DNA of 64,000 bases, taken from positions 2,165,001 through 2,229,000 of the forward strand of contig WPIO01000057.1 in the NCBI GenBank assembly GCA_009760855.2. The letters are read 5' to 3'. Position 1 is the stretch's first letter; each line of letters opens with the position of its first letter. Below, one piece after another: positions 11,522-22,430 of the stretch. Origin of the DNA: Cristatella mucedo (lineage: Eukaryota > Bryozoa > Phylactolaemata > Cristatellidae). Both the position numbers and the translations under genes were made by a program. Under the pieces are notes generated by a model, which worked only from the letters and a program-made list of their open reading frames with translations, was not told the DNA's origin and made no database searches.

Positions 11522-11626
11522 GGTATTTGGAAGGGTGCTTACGTCAGCAGTGAACTGGTTGCTCTCGTCGTCGCATCATTGGTATTCTACTACGCCTATA
11601 GCACCAAGAGCAAAATATTGGAGTAG
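11522..11626 (+). CDS. SSR4: SSR4 exon 5: membrane anchor and C-terminus
   Basis: Acceptor TTGCATTGCAG with a good pyrimidine tract, phase 0; the stop codon ends at 11626. It encodes residues 142-175: GIWKGAYVSSE, one hydrophobic helix (about residues 152-168, LVALVVASLVFYYAY), then a short basic cytosolic tail KSKILE. Human SSR4 ends GTWNGPWVSTE, then a TM helix, then SAKSHIQA. An ATTAAA at about 11678 is a possible poly(A) signal, which would give a short 3' UTR. Confidence 0.93.
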   Translation, partial: GIWKGAYVSSELVALVVASLVFYYAYSTKSKILE

Positions 11627-11683
11627 CTTGCTCATACGTTTGCGCCTAGATTCAATTTATATGCGAGCGTTTTCACCATTAAA

Positions 11684-12094
11684 TTGTAAATATTTAGACA
11701 TCTTGTTTCTCGGCCCAGCAGGCGCTGCAGTTTATGTCCGCGATGCTCACTTCAATGCAGGTCCTGCACGAGTTATGCAGAGTAGAATGAGCCCTAGCCT
11801 GCCTGCCTGCCTGGCAGGCTGTTTTGACCTGAAGGACCATGTGGACCTTTTACCACTGGAAGTTGTAGGATATATCGTTGTGGCTTCTCAATGTAAGTTC
11901 ACTTCACGTGACTGACTCTCAGGTGGTATTTAAACTTGGGCAACTCTCCCGAGTGCGGTTGTGTTTCTTTTATGGATTCTCTGAGACCTCGAGTGGCGAT
12001 ACCGACCATTACTACTGGGTCACTGCACAATGTAAAGGTACCAGCACTTGCTACCTATGGTTAGTGAGGGTCAAATCTACTGATGCAGCTAAAT
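11684..12094. other. Downstream of SSR4
   Basis: Nothing recognised apart from the possible SSR4 3' UTR end. Confidence 0.4.
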
Positions 12095-12240
12095 CTATAA
12101 AAATATAATTCATTTGAACTTACTCTCTATTCAGGCGCTGCATATGTGCCTCGGGTCTCGAGGGCCCACGACCTCAGCCAGACCTTGGTCGGGGCGAGCA
12201 CCTTAACCGCTGGATCAAACCAGCTAAGGCATGCATCGAC
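12095..12240 (-). mobile_element. SINE-B
   Basis: Head with B box (GGTCTCGAGGGCCCACG on +) and GACCTTGGTCGGGGCGAGCA, tail GCGCCTGAATAGAG on the minus strand; one hairpin arm lost. Confidence 0.7.
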
Positions 12241-12654
12241 CTCACACCTTGCTGAAAGCCTGAGGCTGCTGCTCGATGGGCCGGACCGCTTTCGGAAAGT
12301 TTTCGGTTTTTGGAGTGCAAACTTTTTCGCTGAGCCCGGAACTGTGCTTTTTTTTGGCTGACCTCTGTTGGTATTTTGATAAAAACTAGGTCACGATATG
12401 CTGTCCTACCTTGCAATAGTAAATGATAGAGCGAATCCGTAGAGATGCACAAGCACACTAACAATTTCTGCCTGTAACAGCAGTCAACAGAAATAGGGTT
12501 ACAATTATAATCGACTTGCGTCAAAAAGACATGAAAACCACTTCCGGGAGCAGCATTCGATTCATCGTGAAGACAAAAGAGAGTTGAGTAGAATGACTCA
12601 CGAACCCCCTTTCTGAACTTCGTCCAAATCTCGACGGCGAGAGCAGCACCGAGA

Positions 12655-13923
12655 GCTGAACAACGATCGGTCTGGCAGACGAAGCACTGGCGTGGTTTAA
12701 ATCATACTTGTCTGATCTTGGTTCCGAGTCGTGCGGGGGTCAGGTCTCAGACAAGAGAAGGGTGACCTGTGGAGTCCCTTAAGGGTCTGTACTCGATCCC
12801 TTGCTGTTCTCCATTTATACACAACCTCTGAGAAAAGTAGTTAAGGCACATGGAATAGGATATCACTTCTATGCTGACGATACTCAGTTGTATTTGTCAT
12901 TCAAACCGTCGGAATCTGCTGCAGCAACTGAGAAATTGAATGCTTGCCTCGCCGATATTCGATCCTGAATGTCAGAAAACGTCCTGAAATTAAATGATGA
13001 TTATACCGAACTGCTGCTCATAGGACACCCTAAGCGTGTGGCTGGATTAAAAGGCTTTGCTGTTTTAATAGGTGGTGCTATTGTGCAACCTTCACCACGT
13101 GCTCGAAATTTAGGTGTCGTGTTCGACAGCTGCCTCAATTTCAAAAGTTTCATTCAGAAGACTGCCTCTACAGCTAGCCATCACATCCGATCCCTATCCA
13201 AGATTAGAAGCTGTCTCCCACACTGGCTTGTAAAAAATTTAACTAGCTCGTTAGTTCTGTCTCGGCTTGATTATTGTAATTCCCTTTTGGCTGGGCTGCC
13301 AAAGAAAGCTATTATGCCACTACAGCGGACTATGAATATGGCTGCAAGGCTGGTCTTCAAGTCCCAGCCGTTTGAGCACGTGTCACCTCTGCTGAAAGAG
13401 CTAGGATGGTTGCCGGTTGAGCGAAGGATACAGAGCAAAGTTCTTACGCTGACCCACAAGGCCCGCCACGGCTTAGCTCCTTCGTACCTAGCTGAACTGC
13501 TGCATCAGTTTCAGCCTGTTCGCGCCCTCAGGTCCTGTGTGGACAATAAATTAGCTGTCCCATTCCTCCGCTTAAAGACGGTTGGCGACAGAAGCTTTAG
13601 CTCTGCAGGTCCTAGACTGTGGAACTCGCTTCCACAATTCTTACGCAACGGCAACTACTCTCCAACTGCCGACTATGGCACATCCTTTTCAGCGGTCCTG
13701 AGCTGCTACGTCTATGCTACTCACTACCTCAACTGCTCTCCTGACTCTGCTATGCTTCCCACTTTCTCTTTGTTGCGTGAGACGAAGTCTGCTGGCTACC
13801 GAATGCGTACCGAAAGCCGCTTAGGCTGTGGGTGGGCTATACAAATCTCTCCTACGTAACACCCACATGGTCTTTAAGACTTTGTGGAGTTACAGACGGA
13901 GATACATTACATTACATTACATT
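12655..13923 (+). mobile_element. LINE B, 3' half with RT motif
   Basis: Longest LINE B copy. The frame includes GLADEALAWFKSYL, a YADD catalytic motif ([11 protein letters not shown], 12864-12896), then NVLKLNDDYTELL and a C-terminal domain (RLDYCNSLLAGLPKK, VGDRSFSSAGPRLWNSLPQF). Two in-frame stops lie in the RT part (about 12780 and 12967), so it is dead. It ends with GGAGTTACAGACGGAGATAC and an ATTAC tandem tail. The RT type is L2/CR1-like. Confidence 0.85.
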
Positions 13924-15774
13924 TTTAGCCACTGCATCGTGCAGAGTCTTACACTGAACTGGTTAGTCCGCTTCGGTTTTAAGCCCAGGCTCTCGTGCCT
14001 TGGTAACTCGCATCCCATTTATGTGTATTTAGATCAGTAAACAGCCAAGTATATGATCACGGCCTGTAACACTAATTAGCCAGCCCTGTCTTCGAGTCTA
14101 GCTATAGGCTTGCTGGAAAGTAGAGGTGAGTTTGCTGGAGGCGTGTAAGCCGACTACTGTCTGAATAATCTGAGTTAGTTTATTATAAAACACCCTGTGT
14201 TGGGAGACACGACACGTAAAGCTCGGTCGTGCTGCTTAGCCCTATTCTGGGTCGGGACAACTTAAGGTCAACTGTATTTCAAGGACAGACAGACAGTGTG
14301 GTTCTTGCTGTCTTGAAAGCAAAGAGGTGGGCAGCTCAGCAACTTGACAATTAGGCATATTCCAATGGCTTGTAAGAGACAGGTAAGTTGAATTTGTTCA
14401 TGGTGGCTGCAGCTGCCAAAGCAACAAGTGAGCCAAACCTTTAAAAATGCAAATCTATAAGTCATTTAGGCAGCGTTACCGTAATAAAAGAATCGCTGTT
14501 CATAGTTCTACCACTGAATTCACCCTCAGACAGTATCGTCCACAGTCTTGAACAAAAAGTAAATCGCTAGATTATTTGTATTGCTACTCAGTCGCTACTG
14601 TGGTATGATAAGAACGCTCAATGCCCACTGCTGCTAGTTTTAAGTCTCCGAGTCCCGAGTCGAACCCGAGTCTTGAAGAGGGGAGCGCCTTACCCCTAGG
14701 CTAAGACCAAGTCGTAAGACCGAGCCATCTGAACAGGATTGCGTATCCATGTTTGGACAACCTGCAGTTACGTACTGAAGGCAAGCAGCTCGGCAAGTCT
14801 CGTTTGACCAGTCTAAAAGAATGGCACCTGTGTGCCCTTACACTTTCTAAAGGAATGACATATCAATACCCTTGCAACCTAGCGCATCAAGTTTTAGAAT
14901 GGCTGCGCCCATGCAGGTAGGTAAGCGTTAAAAATGTGCACTCACATGCACAGTTGTTACTGGCCAAATTTATGATCTGAGTACCCATAAAAATGTTCAT
15001 TTGGGCTCACTAAATATTCATTAGAAGATTTGCCCCGCCTTACAAGCCTTTCGTTGCAGCGAGCCCGCTACCCAGCAATTTACACATCCGAGCGTGTTGA
15101 CTACGAGCTCCGCGGCTCCCAGGAGTGCTCAGCTGTGAGCATCTTTTAGGCATGGAATCCACTGATGTACATCAATATCGAAGTGAAACCATTCCTGTCA
15201 ATCTCGCTGCGTGAAAATCCCGATAATTAGACCGAAGTTCTGCTGCTGCTCGTCCCCACTTGTAGCTTGTCGCGGTGTAAAAAGTCTAAGCGTCGCAGGT
15301 GCTAAACAGTTCGAAACTCTTGGAAAGCAAACGTTTAAAACACCCACTTAAGGCACATAAAGTGCTGGAAGACTGTATTGCTGTGAGCGTGGCTTCGTCA
15401 CTATGTTGTTCCGCCCCAGCTTCACCTCTAGGGTTTACGGCGCGGAGGGGACTGCCACCAAACTTATTAGGGGCATGATAGAGATCAAAGAATTTACTTT
15501 GAACTCCGCTCGTAAATGCTGTTTAGAACATACTTTCACTTTAAAATACACTAATAAGTTTGACTTTTTAATTTAACTACCAGATTGGTTTTTAAAACGT
15601 TTTGAGAGAGCTGGAAGCTTTGATGTCACGGCAGGCCGCCTGGACGTCTCGGTTGACAGTCTAAGAAGAAGTTTTTACCCCCTTAGTTTGAGAGCTTGAA
15701 GCGAAAAACTGAAATCGTCCAGCGCGGCGATCCCATTTGCACATGCGCAGAAAGATTTGCGGGCGTGGCCACGC
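13924..15774. other. No gene seen
   Basis: Only the tRNA-like head at 14640-14715; otherwise unrecognised, mostly AT-rich. Confidence 0.5.
14640..14715 (-). mobile_element. tRNA-like SINE head
   Basis: Minus strand has an A box (TAGCCTAGGGGTAAGG) and a B box (GGTTCGACTC) about 30 bp apart but no acceptor-stem pairing, so a SINE head rather than a tRNA gene. Confidence 0.45.
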
Positions 15775-15829
15775 CCACAACGTCGTTCCGCCCCAGCCGG
15801 ACTCTCACCGCTCCGCCCGACCAACGGGC

Positions 15830-15931
<102 letters not shown>

Positions 15932-16077
15932 TGAGTATCACCTCATCAGGCGCTGCAGTTGAGCAGTATCGGCGGGCTAAGCTGGATTTAATTGCAATGG
16001 GTCAGCTGTGGTCGCGTGACCCGCTAGTCCTGCAGCGAAGACACTTTCTGCCTGTGCGTCGGCATGTACGCACGCGA

Positions 16078-16216
16078 GCTGGTTTGGTCTAGCGGTTAAG
16101 GTGCTCGCCCCGACCAAGGTCTGACTGAGGTCGTGGGCTCGAGCCCCGAGGCATATGTGAAGCGCCTGAATAGAGATTAAGTTCTCTTGGGGCGCTATAT
16201 AAAGGAATTATATTTA
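16078..16216 (+). mobile_element. SINE-B, reference copy
   Basis: A box GGTCTAGCGGTTAAGG, B box GGCTCGAGCCCC, then a hairpin (AAGCGCC ... GGGCGCT) and a TATA-rich tail. It interrupts repeat C. The 3' 45 bp resemble the LINE A terminus. Confidence 0.85.
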
Positions 16217-16648
16217 TATATATATGTCTACTCGCTCTTCCTCCTTCTCGCTCACTTTCTCTTCTCTTCCATACTGGCGCTCCGGAGCTGCTTCCACCAA
16301 GGCTTCTACATCCGCATGTACACTCGCTCTCTCGCGTTTGCCTGCGTGTGATACAATACAGCTGCTGTCGTCAACACAGCTGGCTTGTGGGGGGGGGCAA
16401 TGTTCATCTTCGTCGCGCCGCCATCGTGTACGAGCCCCTTCAGATTAACCTCACTCAGAAACTGTTTGAGTACAATTTTCTTGCACGAATTCTTGCCGAA
16501 TGCCCCCTCTTGCACGAACAGAATTTCTAGGTACATCGTCAGTTGATTCTACAGTAGTGCCTCGAATCTTCGATGGACTTCTTAGATGCCACTGGCGTCA
16601 TTTCTGAGGTTCGCTGACTCGTAACGCGTATCGAAACGACTATAAGAG

Positions 16649-17379
16649 TGTAGCCGAGTTCCATGGGTCAGAGGCTAATTCCCGCCAAATCCCGCCATAC
16701 TCCGGCCGCGCTGCCGCTCGCCATGCCGCTGAGCTAGAGTAAGACGAGCGGCCGTCAGGATAGACCTCTTTATAATATCGCATGCCCCAACAACAACAGG
16801 GGAACTAAACAAGTCTACAGGAAGAGTCCTATATAAAGTACACTATACGGCGCAAGACGACGAAGCAAGCGCGAACGAACGTGTTAGTTGGTCAGTTGGC
16901 TTCCGCAGTCCTGCCTTTGTACCGACTCCGAATCCAACAATACGAGTGTACACCGTACAAGATCCGGCTAGCCGATTAACTGCTTGGCTAGTCGGAGTCG
17001 ACGTCCACCGCAGTCGAGAGCTTCCGCCGAAAGACACCAACTCACGGGGGGGGGGTTGGCCACGAACACGCCACATGGGGAACGCGGAGTATACAAGTCA
17101 CAACAAAGAGAGTGCCATCCAGCTCCACTCAGGCCTTGGGCACTCGTTGCCTTGAGTGCGTGGCCGCATCGCCGGAGCACGCCTGCAACCATGCAGGTGC
17201 ATAACTCGGCGAGACCGGGAGCCTCCAACACCACGACTTACACGCCCAACTTCTCTTACCCAAGATCCCCGGTGACCCCTCGTCACCGCACCTGCCGTAG
17301 GTCCGACCCCAGCCTAGCCGGTGACCCTAACTAGGTTACTGCCGTTCTGTCCCAGCCAACCAAACCTTGCCTTGGTACA
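16649..17379 (+). mobile_element. Solo-LTR-like element, copy 1
   Basis: 731 bp beginning TGTAGCCGAG and ending GGTACA, flanked by AGAG on both sides, as expected of an LTR with a 4-bp target duplication. Contains a TATA-like CTATATAAAG. No internal genes beside it, so read as a solo LTR fossil. Shares its whole length with 53522-54256. Family not assigned. Confidence 0.6.
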
Positions 17380-17542
17380 AGAGTTTCTCTTTGGCTTACA
17401 GGTCGCTTGCACCAGTTCATCTACCAGTCCGACCTTGTTCCTCTAGCGTGCTGTCGCACCTCTGCTTCTTGCTGTTGCTCGAGCTAAACTGAGATCTGTT
17501 GGTGATTGAACCTTCAGTTGGTATACATGGAAAGCTTGGATC

Positions 17543-18228
17543 CACTGCTTACTGGCCTACCAGCATGTGCGATCAGGCGATTGCAGCTGGTGCAAAACTC
17601 TGCAGCTAGGCTTGTCTGTCGTGAGCGTCGCAGTTGCCACATTACTCCACTTCTCGCCGACCTGCACTGGTTACCAGTCAAGCAACGGATTGACTTCAAG
17701 GTTTTGTCGCTCACTTTTAGGTCTCTTCATTCTATGGCTCCAGCCTATCTTTCAGAGATACTACCCCATCAGGCAAAGCATCGTACCACTCGCTTTTCGG
17801 AATCCAACAGTCTGGAAATACCTCGTACAAACCTTAAATCCTTTGGAGACCGTGCATTTAGCTCGTATGCTCCCACAGCCTGGAACTCCCTCCCGACCTG
17901 CATCAGAACATCCCCTGACCTGACCACATTTAAAAGAAACTTAAAAACATACCTATTTAGGACAGCATTTAGTGGGTCCTTGTGATTCGTCCTCGATGTG
18001 CTTATGCGTGCTGACACTGTTCATGCTGCCACTAACCACATTTGCATGCTGACCCAGTGCATGTAACCCCTAACCATGTTATTCATTTTGTTTGTTTTTC
18101 AAGCATGATTTTACTTACTATTCTATTGCGTATCACTTTGCAGCAAATGTAAAGCGTCTAGAAAGAGATTAAGTTCTCTGAGGGCGCTTTATCAAGTGCA
18201 ATATTATTATTATTATTATATTATTATC
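17543..18228 (+). mobile_element. LINE A 3' end, young copy
   Basis: Open C-terminal frame (LLTGLPACAIRRLQLVQN, HWLPVKQRIDFKVLSLTF, AWNSLPTCIRTSPDLTTF), 3' UTR, a terminal hairpin (AAAGCGTC...GGGCGCTTT) and an (ATT)n tail. 5'-truncated without the RT catalytic part. Nearly identical to 50085-50765. Confidence 0.85.
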
Positions 18229-18829
18229 TAGCTTCAAGCATCTGTCACCACCTTCACCTGCACAATTCAACTTCACCTTCACCGACTGCACAATTTAAGT
18301 TTTAGCCAAAGACGTATACGAGCTGCTCCACTTTCCCTGTACCCCAGGGAACTTGCCTTTTTTTGAATCCCCCTGAGCTTTCCACGCTCAATTGTGCAGG
18401 TTCCTAACAGTGGCCCCTTTGTGTCTTCCTCTGCGCATTCTGGTCAAAGCAATTTACTTGTATGCTTTGGCAAACTTGACAATGCTGGCACGCCACGGGC
18501 TCTTGGTTTTCTTGCAGCGAATTGTAAAACACACGGATAGAGATTTGGTTCTTCCATCGTGCTATTCAAAAGATGCTATTACTTTAATATTTAAGCCTTT
18601 ATAATCGCTCTAGAAGTCTCGTAATCTTACGGTGATCGCTGGTAACTTTTAAAGCGAATGCTTGTGGTCGCCAACGCGTCTGCAACTCCAAAATGGACAG
18701 CTCGCCATAATCGGCAGGTACATTAGACGAGATGCCATTCAGAGCACTGACTGGTCTAACGAAGCGCGGTTGAATATTCGGTTGCTGCTGTCATCGAGTC
18801 TGATGTCCCGGACAGCACTGATAGAGCCA
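18229..18829. other. No gene seen
   Basis: 18229-18300 holds a small duplication of 'CTTCACC.GCACAATT'; the rest is unrecognised. Confidence 0.45.
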
Positions 18830-18980
18830 ACTTCGAGGTGATATCCCAGTGGTAAAGGTGCTCGCCCCGACAAAGCTCTGGCTGAGGTCGTGAGCTCGAG
18901 TCCAGCGTCGCATGTGTGAAGCGTATGGGTAGAAATTACGTTCTCCTAGGGCGCTAAACAAAGGAATTACATGCTTAATT
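18830..18980 (+). mobile_element. SINE-B
   Basis: CCCAGTGGTAAAGGTGCTCG, GTGAGCTCGAGTCC, a diverged hairpin and AAAGGAATTACAT. Confidence 0.7.
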
Positions 18981-19263
18981 ATACGGTCACCTGCTTGCAC
19001 CGAGACGTATACTAGGTCCATCTCGGTCACTCGAGAGCCGATAGGATTCTTGATCAAGACCGTTTGACTGATCGAGGCATCGGAACCGATTCGGGGGGGG
19101 GGGGGTTAATTCTCCCAGGCTACGGAGGCCGATGCTAAATGATCTAAATGAGGCTGAATGCAAACATCCTTCGGTGACTTGCAACGGTTGCTGTGCATTG
19201 AGGTCGTCGCTGCTTAGCAGCCTCTAAAGAAATTGTGCATCTACTTGGACAACTAGCTCAGAC

Positions 19264-19425
19264 CAAGCTCGGCTGGTTTGGCCTAGTGGTCAAGGTGCTC
19301 ACTCGCATCGAGGTCAGGGTGACTGTTTTTAATGGGCTTGTGGGATCGAGACGGTGGCATCCGTGAAGCGCCTGAATAGAGACTACGTTCTCTTAGAGCG
19401 CTATACAAATGAATTATATTTTTTA
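19264..19425 (+). mobile_element. SINE-B with insertion between boxes
   Basis: GGTTTGGCCTAGTGGTCAAG to AAATGAATTATATTTT. The A-to-B spacing is longer than in other copies by about 15 bp. Confidence 0.7.
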
Positions 19426-19804
19426 ATATGCTTTACTCATATCCAACGTCTTCAGCGGCCAACGAGTCCTCGATAAAATAACGTCGCTTAAACTCCTGCG
19501 TTGATCTGCCGAAACGAGCTAATCATCTTCTTGCTGTTGGTTAGGGCTTCGGATTAAGGCTAACAGCTCAACTCCCAACAATCGCATGACAAATCCTGTC
19601 CCTCAAGCAATATGATGCCCCCTCGTTTAACGGACGGTTAACTCCATAAAATTTGCACCAACTGCAAGGCATTTTTTGCATTCTCAACTCGAATGCAAGA
19701 CTCATATATTCATAACCCGCATGCATAATTTTGTTATTATCTTGAGATGAAAATCCTTCAGAATTTTAAAAAGCAAATAGTTGAATATATACCGCTACAC
19801 GGAG

Positions 19805-19960
19805 TGTTAATAATACTATAACCACAATATGACAGTTCAGCGAGCTAAGAGAACAAAACCTCTTTCTAGGCACTTAAGATGCTCTGGAAAGGAAGCATGT
19901 CCATCAGTTAGCAATAACATGCAAAGCCGGCATGCAAAAGCACTAACAGGACGATTCATA
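19805..19960 (-). mobile_element. LINE A tail, old
   Basis: Minus-strand 3' UTR and degraded hairpin (AACCTCTTTCTAGGCACTTA). Confidence 0.5.
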
Positions 19961-20002
19961 TCGACGGAGTAAATGCAGTGAGAAACTGGTACGTTTTTAC
20001 CT

Positions 20003-20215
20003 TCATTTGCAGCAAATTTAAAGAGCCTAGAGGGGGTGAGCCGCTATGGCACACTAGGTAAGGCGGTTGCTTTTCACGACTTCGGTCCCAAGATTGTGGG
20101 TTCGAATCCTGGGGTGGGCGATCCTTTATCGCCAAGGGGATATATATATATATCTAGAGAGAGATTGAGTTCTCTGAGAGCGCTTTATCAAATGTATTAT
20201 CACTATTATTACTAG
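20003..20215 (+). mobile_element. LINE A tail split by SINE-A
   Basis: CATTTGCAGCAAATTTAAAG ... GAGATTGAGTTCTCTGAGAG with a SINE-A copy in the middle. The flanking CCTAGAG and TCTAGAG form a short target duplication. Confidence 0.7.
20036..20134 (+). mobile_element. SINE-A, 3'-truncated, nested in LINE A
   Basis: GCCGCTATGGCACACTAGGT through GATCCTTTATCGCC, then a (TA)n run; it sits in the middle of a LINE A tail. Confidence 0.75.
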
Positions 20216-20221
20216 CTTCTT

Positions 20222-20590
20222 TTTAAATGTCCTCAAATAAAGGGTCGTCATGACGTCACTCGGAGGCAAGCTCCAGGCATATGACCTTGAGGTAGTCTCC
20301 AAAAGAATTTGAGGTCGGTTAGAGGCACTTTGATTAGGTTATGGACATAGCTCAACGACTTGAAAAAATAGACCAGTACGCCACCAAGCATGTCGAGGAA
20401 GTATTTCCGCTAGGTATCCAAGTGCAGGGAAATAGAGGAATGTATTAGGGAGTGAGAGAATAGAGGAATCTATAAGGGAGTGAGAGAATCTTGACGTCGA
20501 TACGCTGCTGGATGAGGAGCAAGTGTAAGTCTGCAAGAGCAGGAGTAACGTGGCCGTTGAGACGCCAAGGACCAGAACCCATAGCCATGG
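20222..20590 (-). mobile_element. LINE A coding fragment, old
   Basis: Minus-strand matches to the LINE A C-terminal region (GAGGAGCAAGTGTAAGTCTG corresponds to the 'GAGCCAGTGCAGGTCGGC' site). Heavily diverged. Confidence 0.45.
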
Positions 20591-20964
20591 GCGCTGGGTG
20601 GCATCTGTAAGCTTAAGGATGGGTATTGACCTGCCTTATAAAAATTGCACTTAAGGTTGCCTAACGCCCGAGTCTGCTGGCAGTTCCTTCGGAGTCGAAG
20701 GCAGAGTTTTTCGGGGAGCTTTCGGTCGATTCCGCAAGATTCGGGCGTCAGGTCGGGATCGGGACGACGGGCTTTCGAAGTTCAAATCGCAGTTGCCGAA
20801 TACCTCCAAATCGCGATGAACGTCGATACAGCAACGATCGAGTGGGAACTAAAGAGGCGGACTAATGGCCGGACGCCTCACGTGTGAAGTGATCCGAAAC
20901 AACGTCTCTAGCAAGAACGAGGCGATCTGAGTATGGGTGTAGGTACTAGTGGTCCGGCGATAGT

Positions 20965-21360
20965 ATGGACTACGCACACGTCATTCCACCACAGCCGGAT
21001 TCGCACCGCCCCGCCTGGCCTACAGGCGCTCGTACCGGCTCATTAGGCGCTGCAGTTGGACAGTATCGGCTGGATTTAATTGCAACGGGTCAGCTGTGGG
21101 CGCCTGACCCGCTAGTCCTGCAGCAAGGTACTTTCTGCCCGTGCGTCGGCCTGTACGAAAGCTATCCACTCTCTCCCTTCTCTTCTCGCGTTCCGGAGCT
21201 GCTTCTAGGTCGGCTACTAAATCCGTATGTACGCTCGCATGCTTGCGTCGGCTGCGTATCATGCAATACAGCCGTCGTCGTCAGAACGACAACTAACTTG
21301 TGGCGGCTTCGCTCATCGTCGCGCCGCCATCGCGAGCCCACGAGCCCCTACAATAGAACT
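20965..21360 (+). repeat. Dispersed repeat C, copy 2 (uninterrupted)
   Basis: CATTCCACCACAGCCGGATT ... CGCGCCGCCATCG. Represents the state before the microsatellite and SINE insertions of copy 1. Confidence 0.7.
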
Positions 21361-21439
21361 TCTGGGCCACCGAGCTTCAGCAATAGTTGCTCATGGGGAC
21401 CGCACAAACGACAATTGAGAGCTGGCAAGGCTAGTAGCA

Positions 21440-22060
21440 GAGTTTGGCACCAACGGTAATCTTATAGCACATGCAAGAAATGAGTAATAAGCTAAACGAG
21501 TCCAAACGGGATGTCCGAAACTCATGGACCAGCTTGGCCTTAGTATCTTTATCTGAGCAGGCCCATACATTTACTATGGTGTACAGCTGACAGTAGTTAG
21601 TATAGGCAATATGATCAACTAGAGAATGCAGGACAGGACACCTAGATTGCACGAGCATGTTACAGGAAATGTTTAAATTTTATCATTTTTATTTTATTTT
21701 TTATAACTTTTTTATCATTTTAAGTGTTAAGATTTTCCACTTTCCAAAGTTGCAACGAGTTTGCCAAAAAACGAGTCAGTCGGTTCCAAGTTGTCATCAA
21801 ATCCGAGAAAGAAAACTGCCATTAAAGTGCAACTGCAATCAGTGCCGACTGCAAGGTAGCGTGGAGACTTCGATGTCCACGGAAACTGACATCAATCGAA
21901 GCTCTGATAAAGCTGTGCCATCTGCATAAAAATGAAAGCCTATATCATTGCTAGCAATTACATCGAAAAGGGGGAGGGATAACTTTGTGACGACTGAATC
22001 AAGCACAAATCTCAAGGTACCCCCACCGTACTTCACGGGGTTATCGGATGACCTTTGTCC
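21440..22060 (-). mobile_element. LINE RT fragment, old
   Basis: The minus strand encodes IGFHFYADGTALSELRL, the RT active-site region with a changed second Asp, plus an upstream-equivalent segment at 21500-21560 shared with 36060-36130. An AT-rich stretch (21660-21750) interrupts it. Confidence 0.55.
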
Positions 22061-22080
22061 GATGACATTGATGTGAGCTT

Positions 22081-22121
22081 ATCTCTCTCTCTCTCTCTCT
22101 CTTTTTTCTCTCTCTCTATGG
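22081..22121 (+). repeat. (CT)n microsatellite
   Basis: About 40 bp CT with a T6 break; a further CT/GT-rich stretch follows at 22590-22760. Confidence 0.9.
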
Positions 22122-22354
22122 TGACACCAAAATCATTGCAATGCAGGACCAGTGATATACATACAGGCATATGATAGAAGCTCAAGAAAAAACTTGGTGA
22201 TCAATGGCATCGAATGCTTCCGGGAGATCGAAAGGAAGAAGCAGAGAATCGCTCTCTGAGCATCTCTCATCGTCTCTCTAAACTATCATTCCTGAGACGG
22301 TCGTTTCACACTTTAAGGCGTGCTTACCTTCGTGGAGTAACTTTCCTAGCATTT

Positions 22355-22430
22355 CTAGAGTGCCCAGGAGATTTCTCTTCTCTTAGGGCACTATAAAAAG
22401 ACCTTATTTATTATTATTATTATTATTACT
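22355..22430 (+). mobile_element. LINE A-type tail with variant hairpin
   Basis: Arms AGTGCCC (22359-22365) and GGGCACT (22386-22392), then an ATT repeat. The arms differ from the consensus but still pair perfectly. Confidence 0.65.

Noticed and set aside
16084-16160. tRNA gene at the SINE-B head
   Set aside because: A and B boxes are present but there is no acceptor-stem pairing, and the unit continues into a SINE body.
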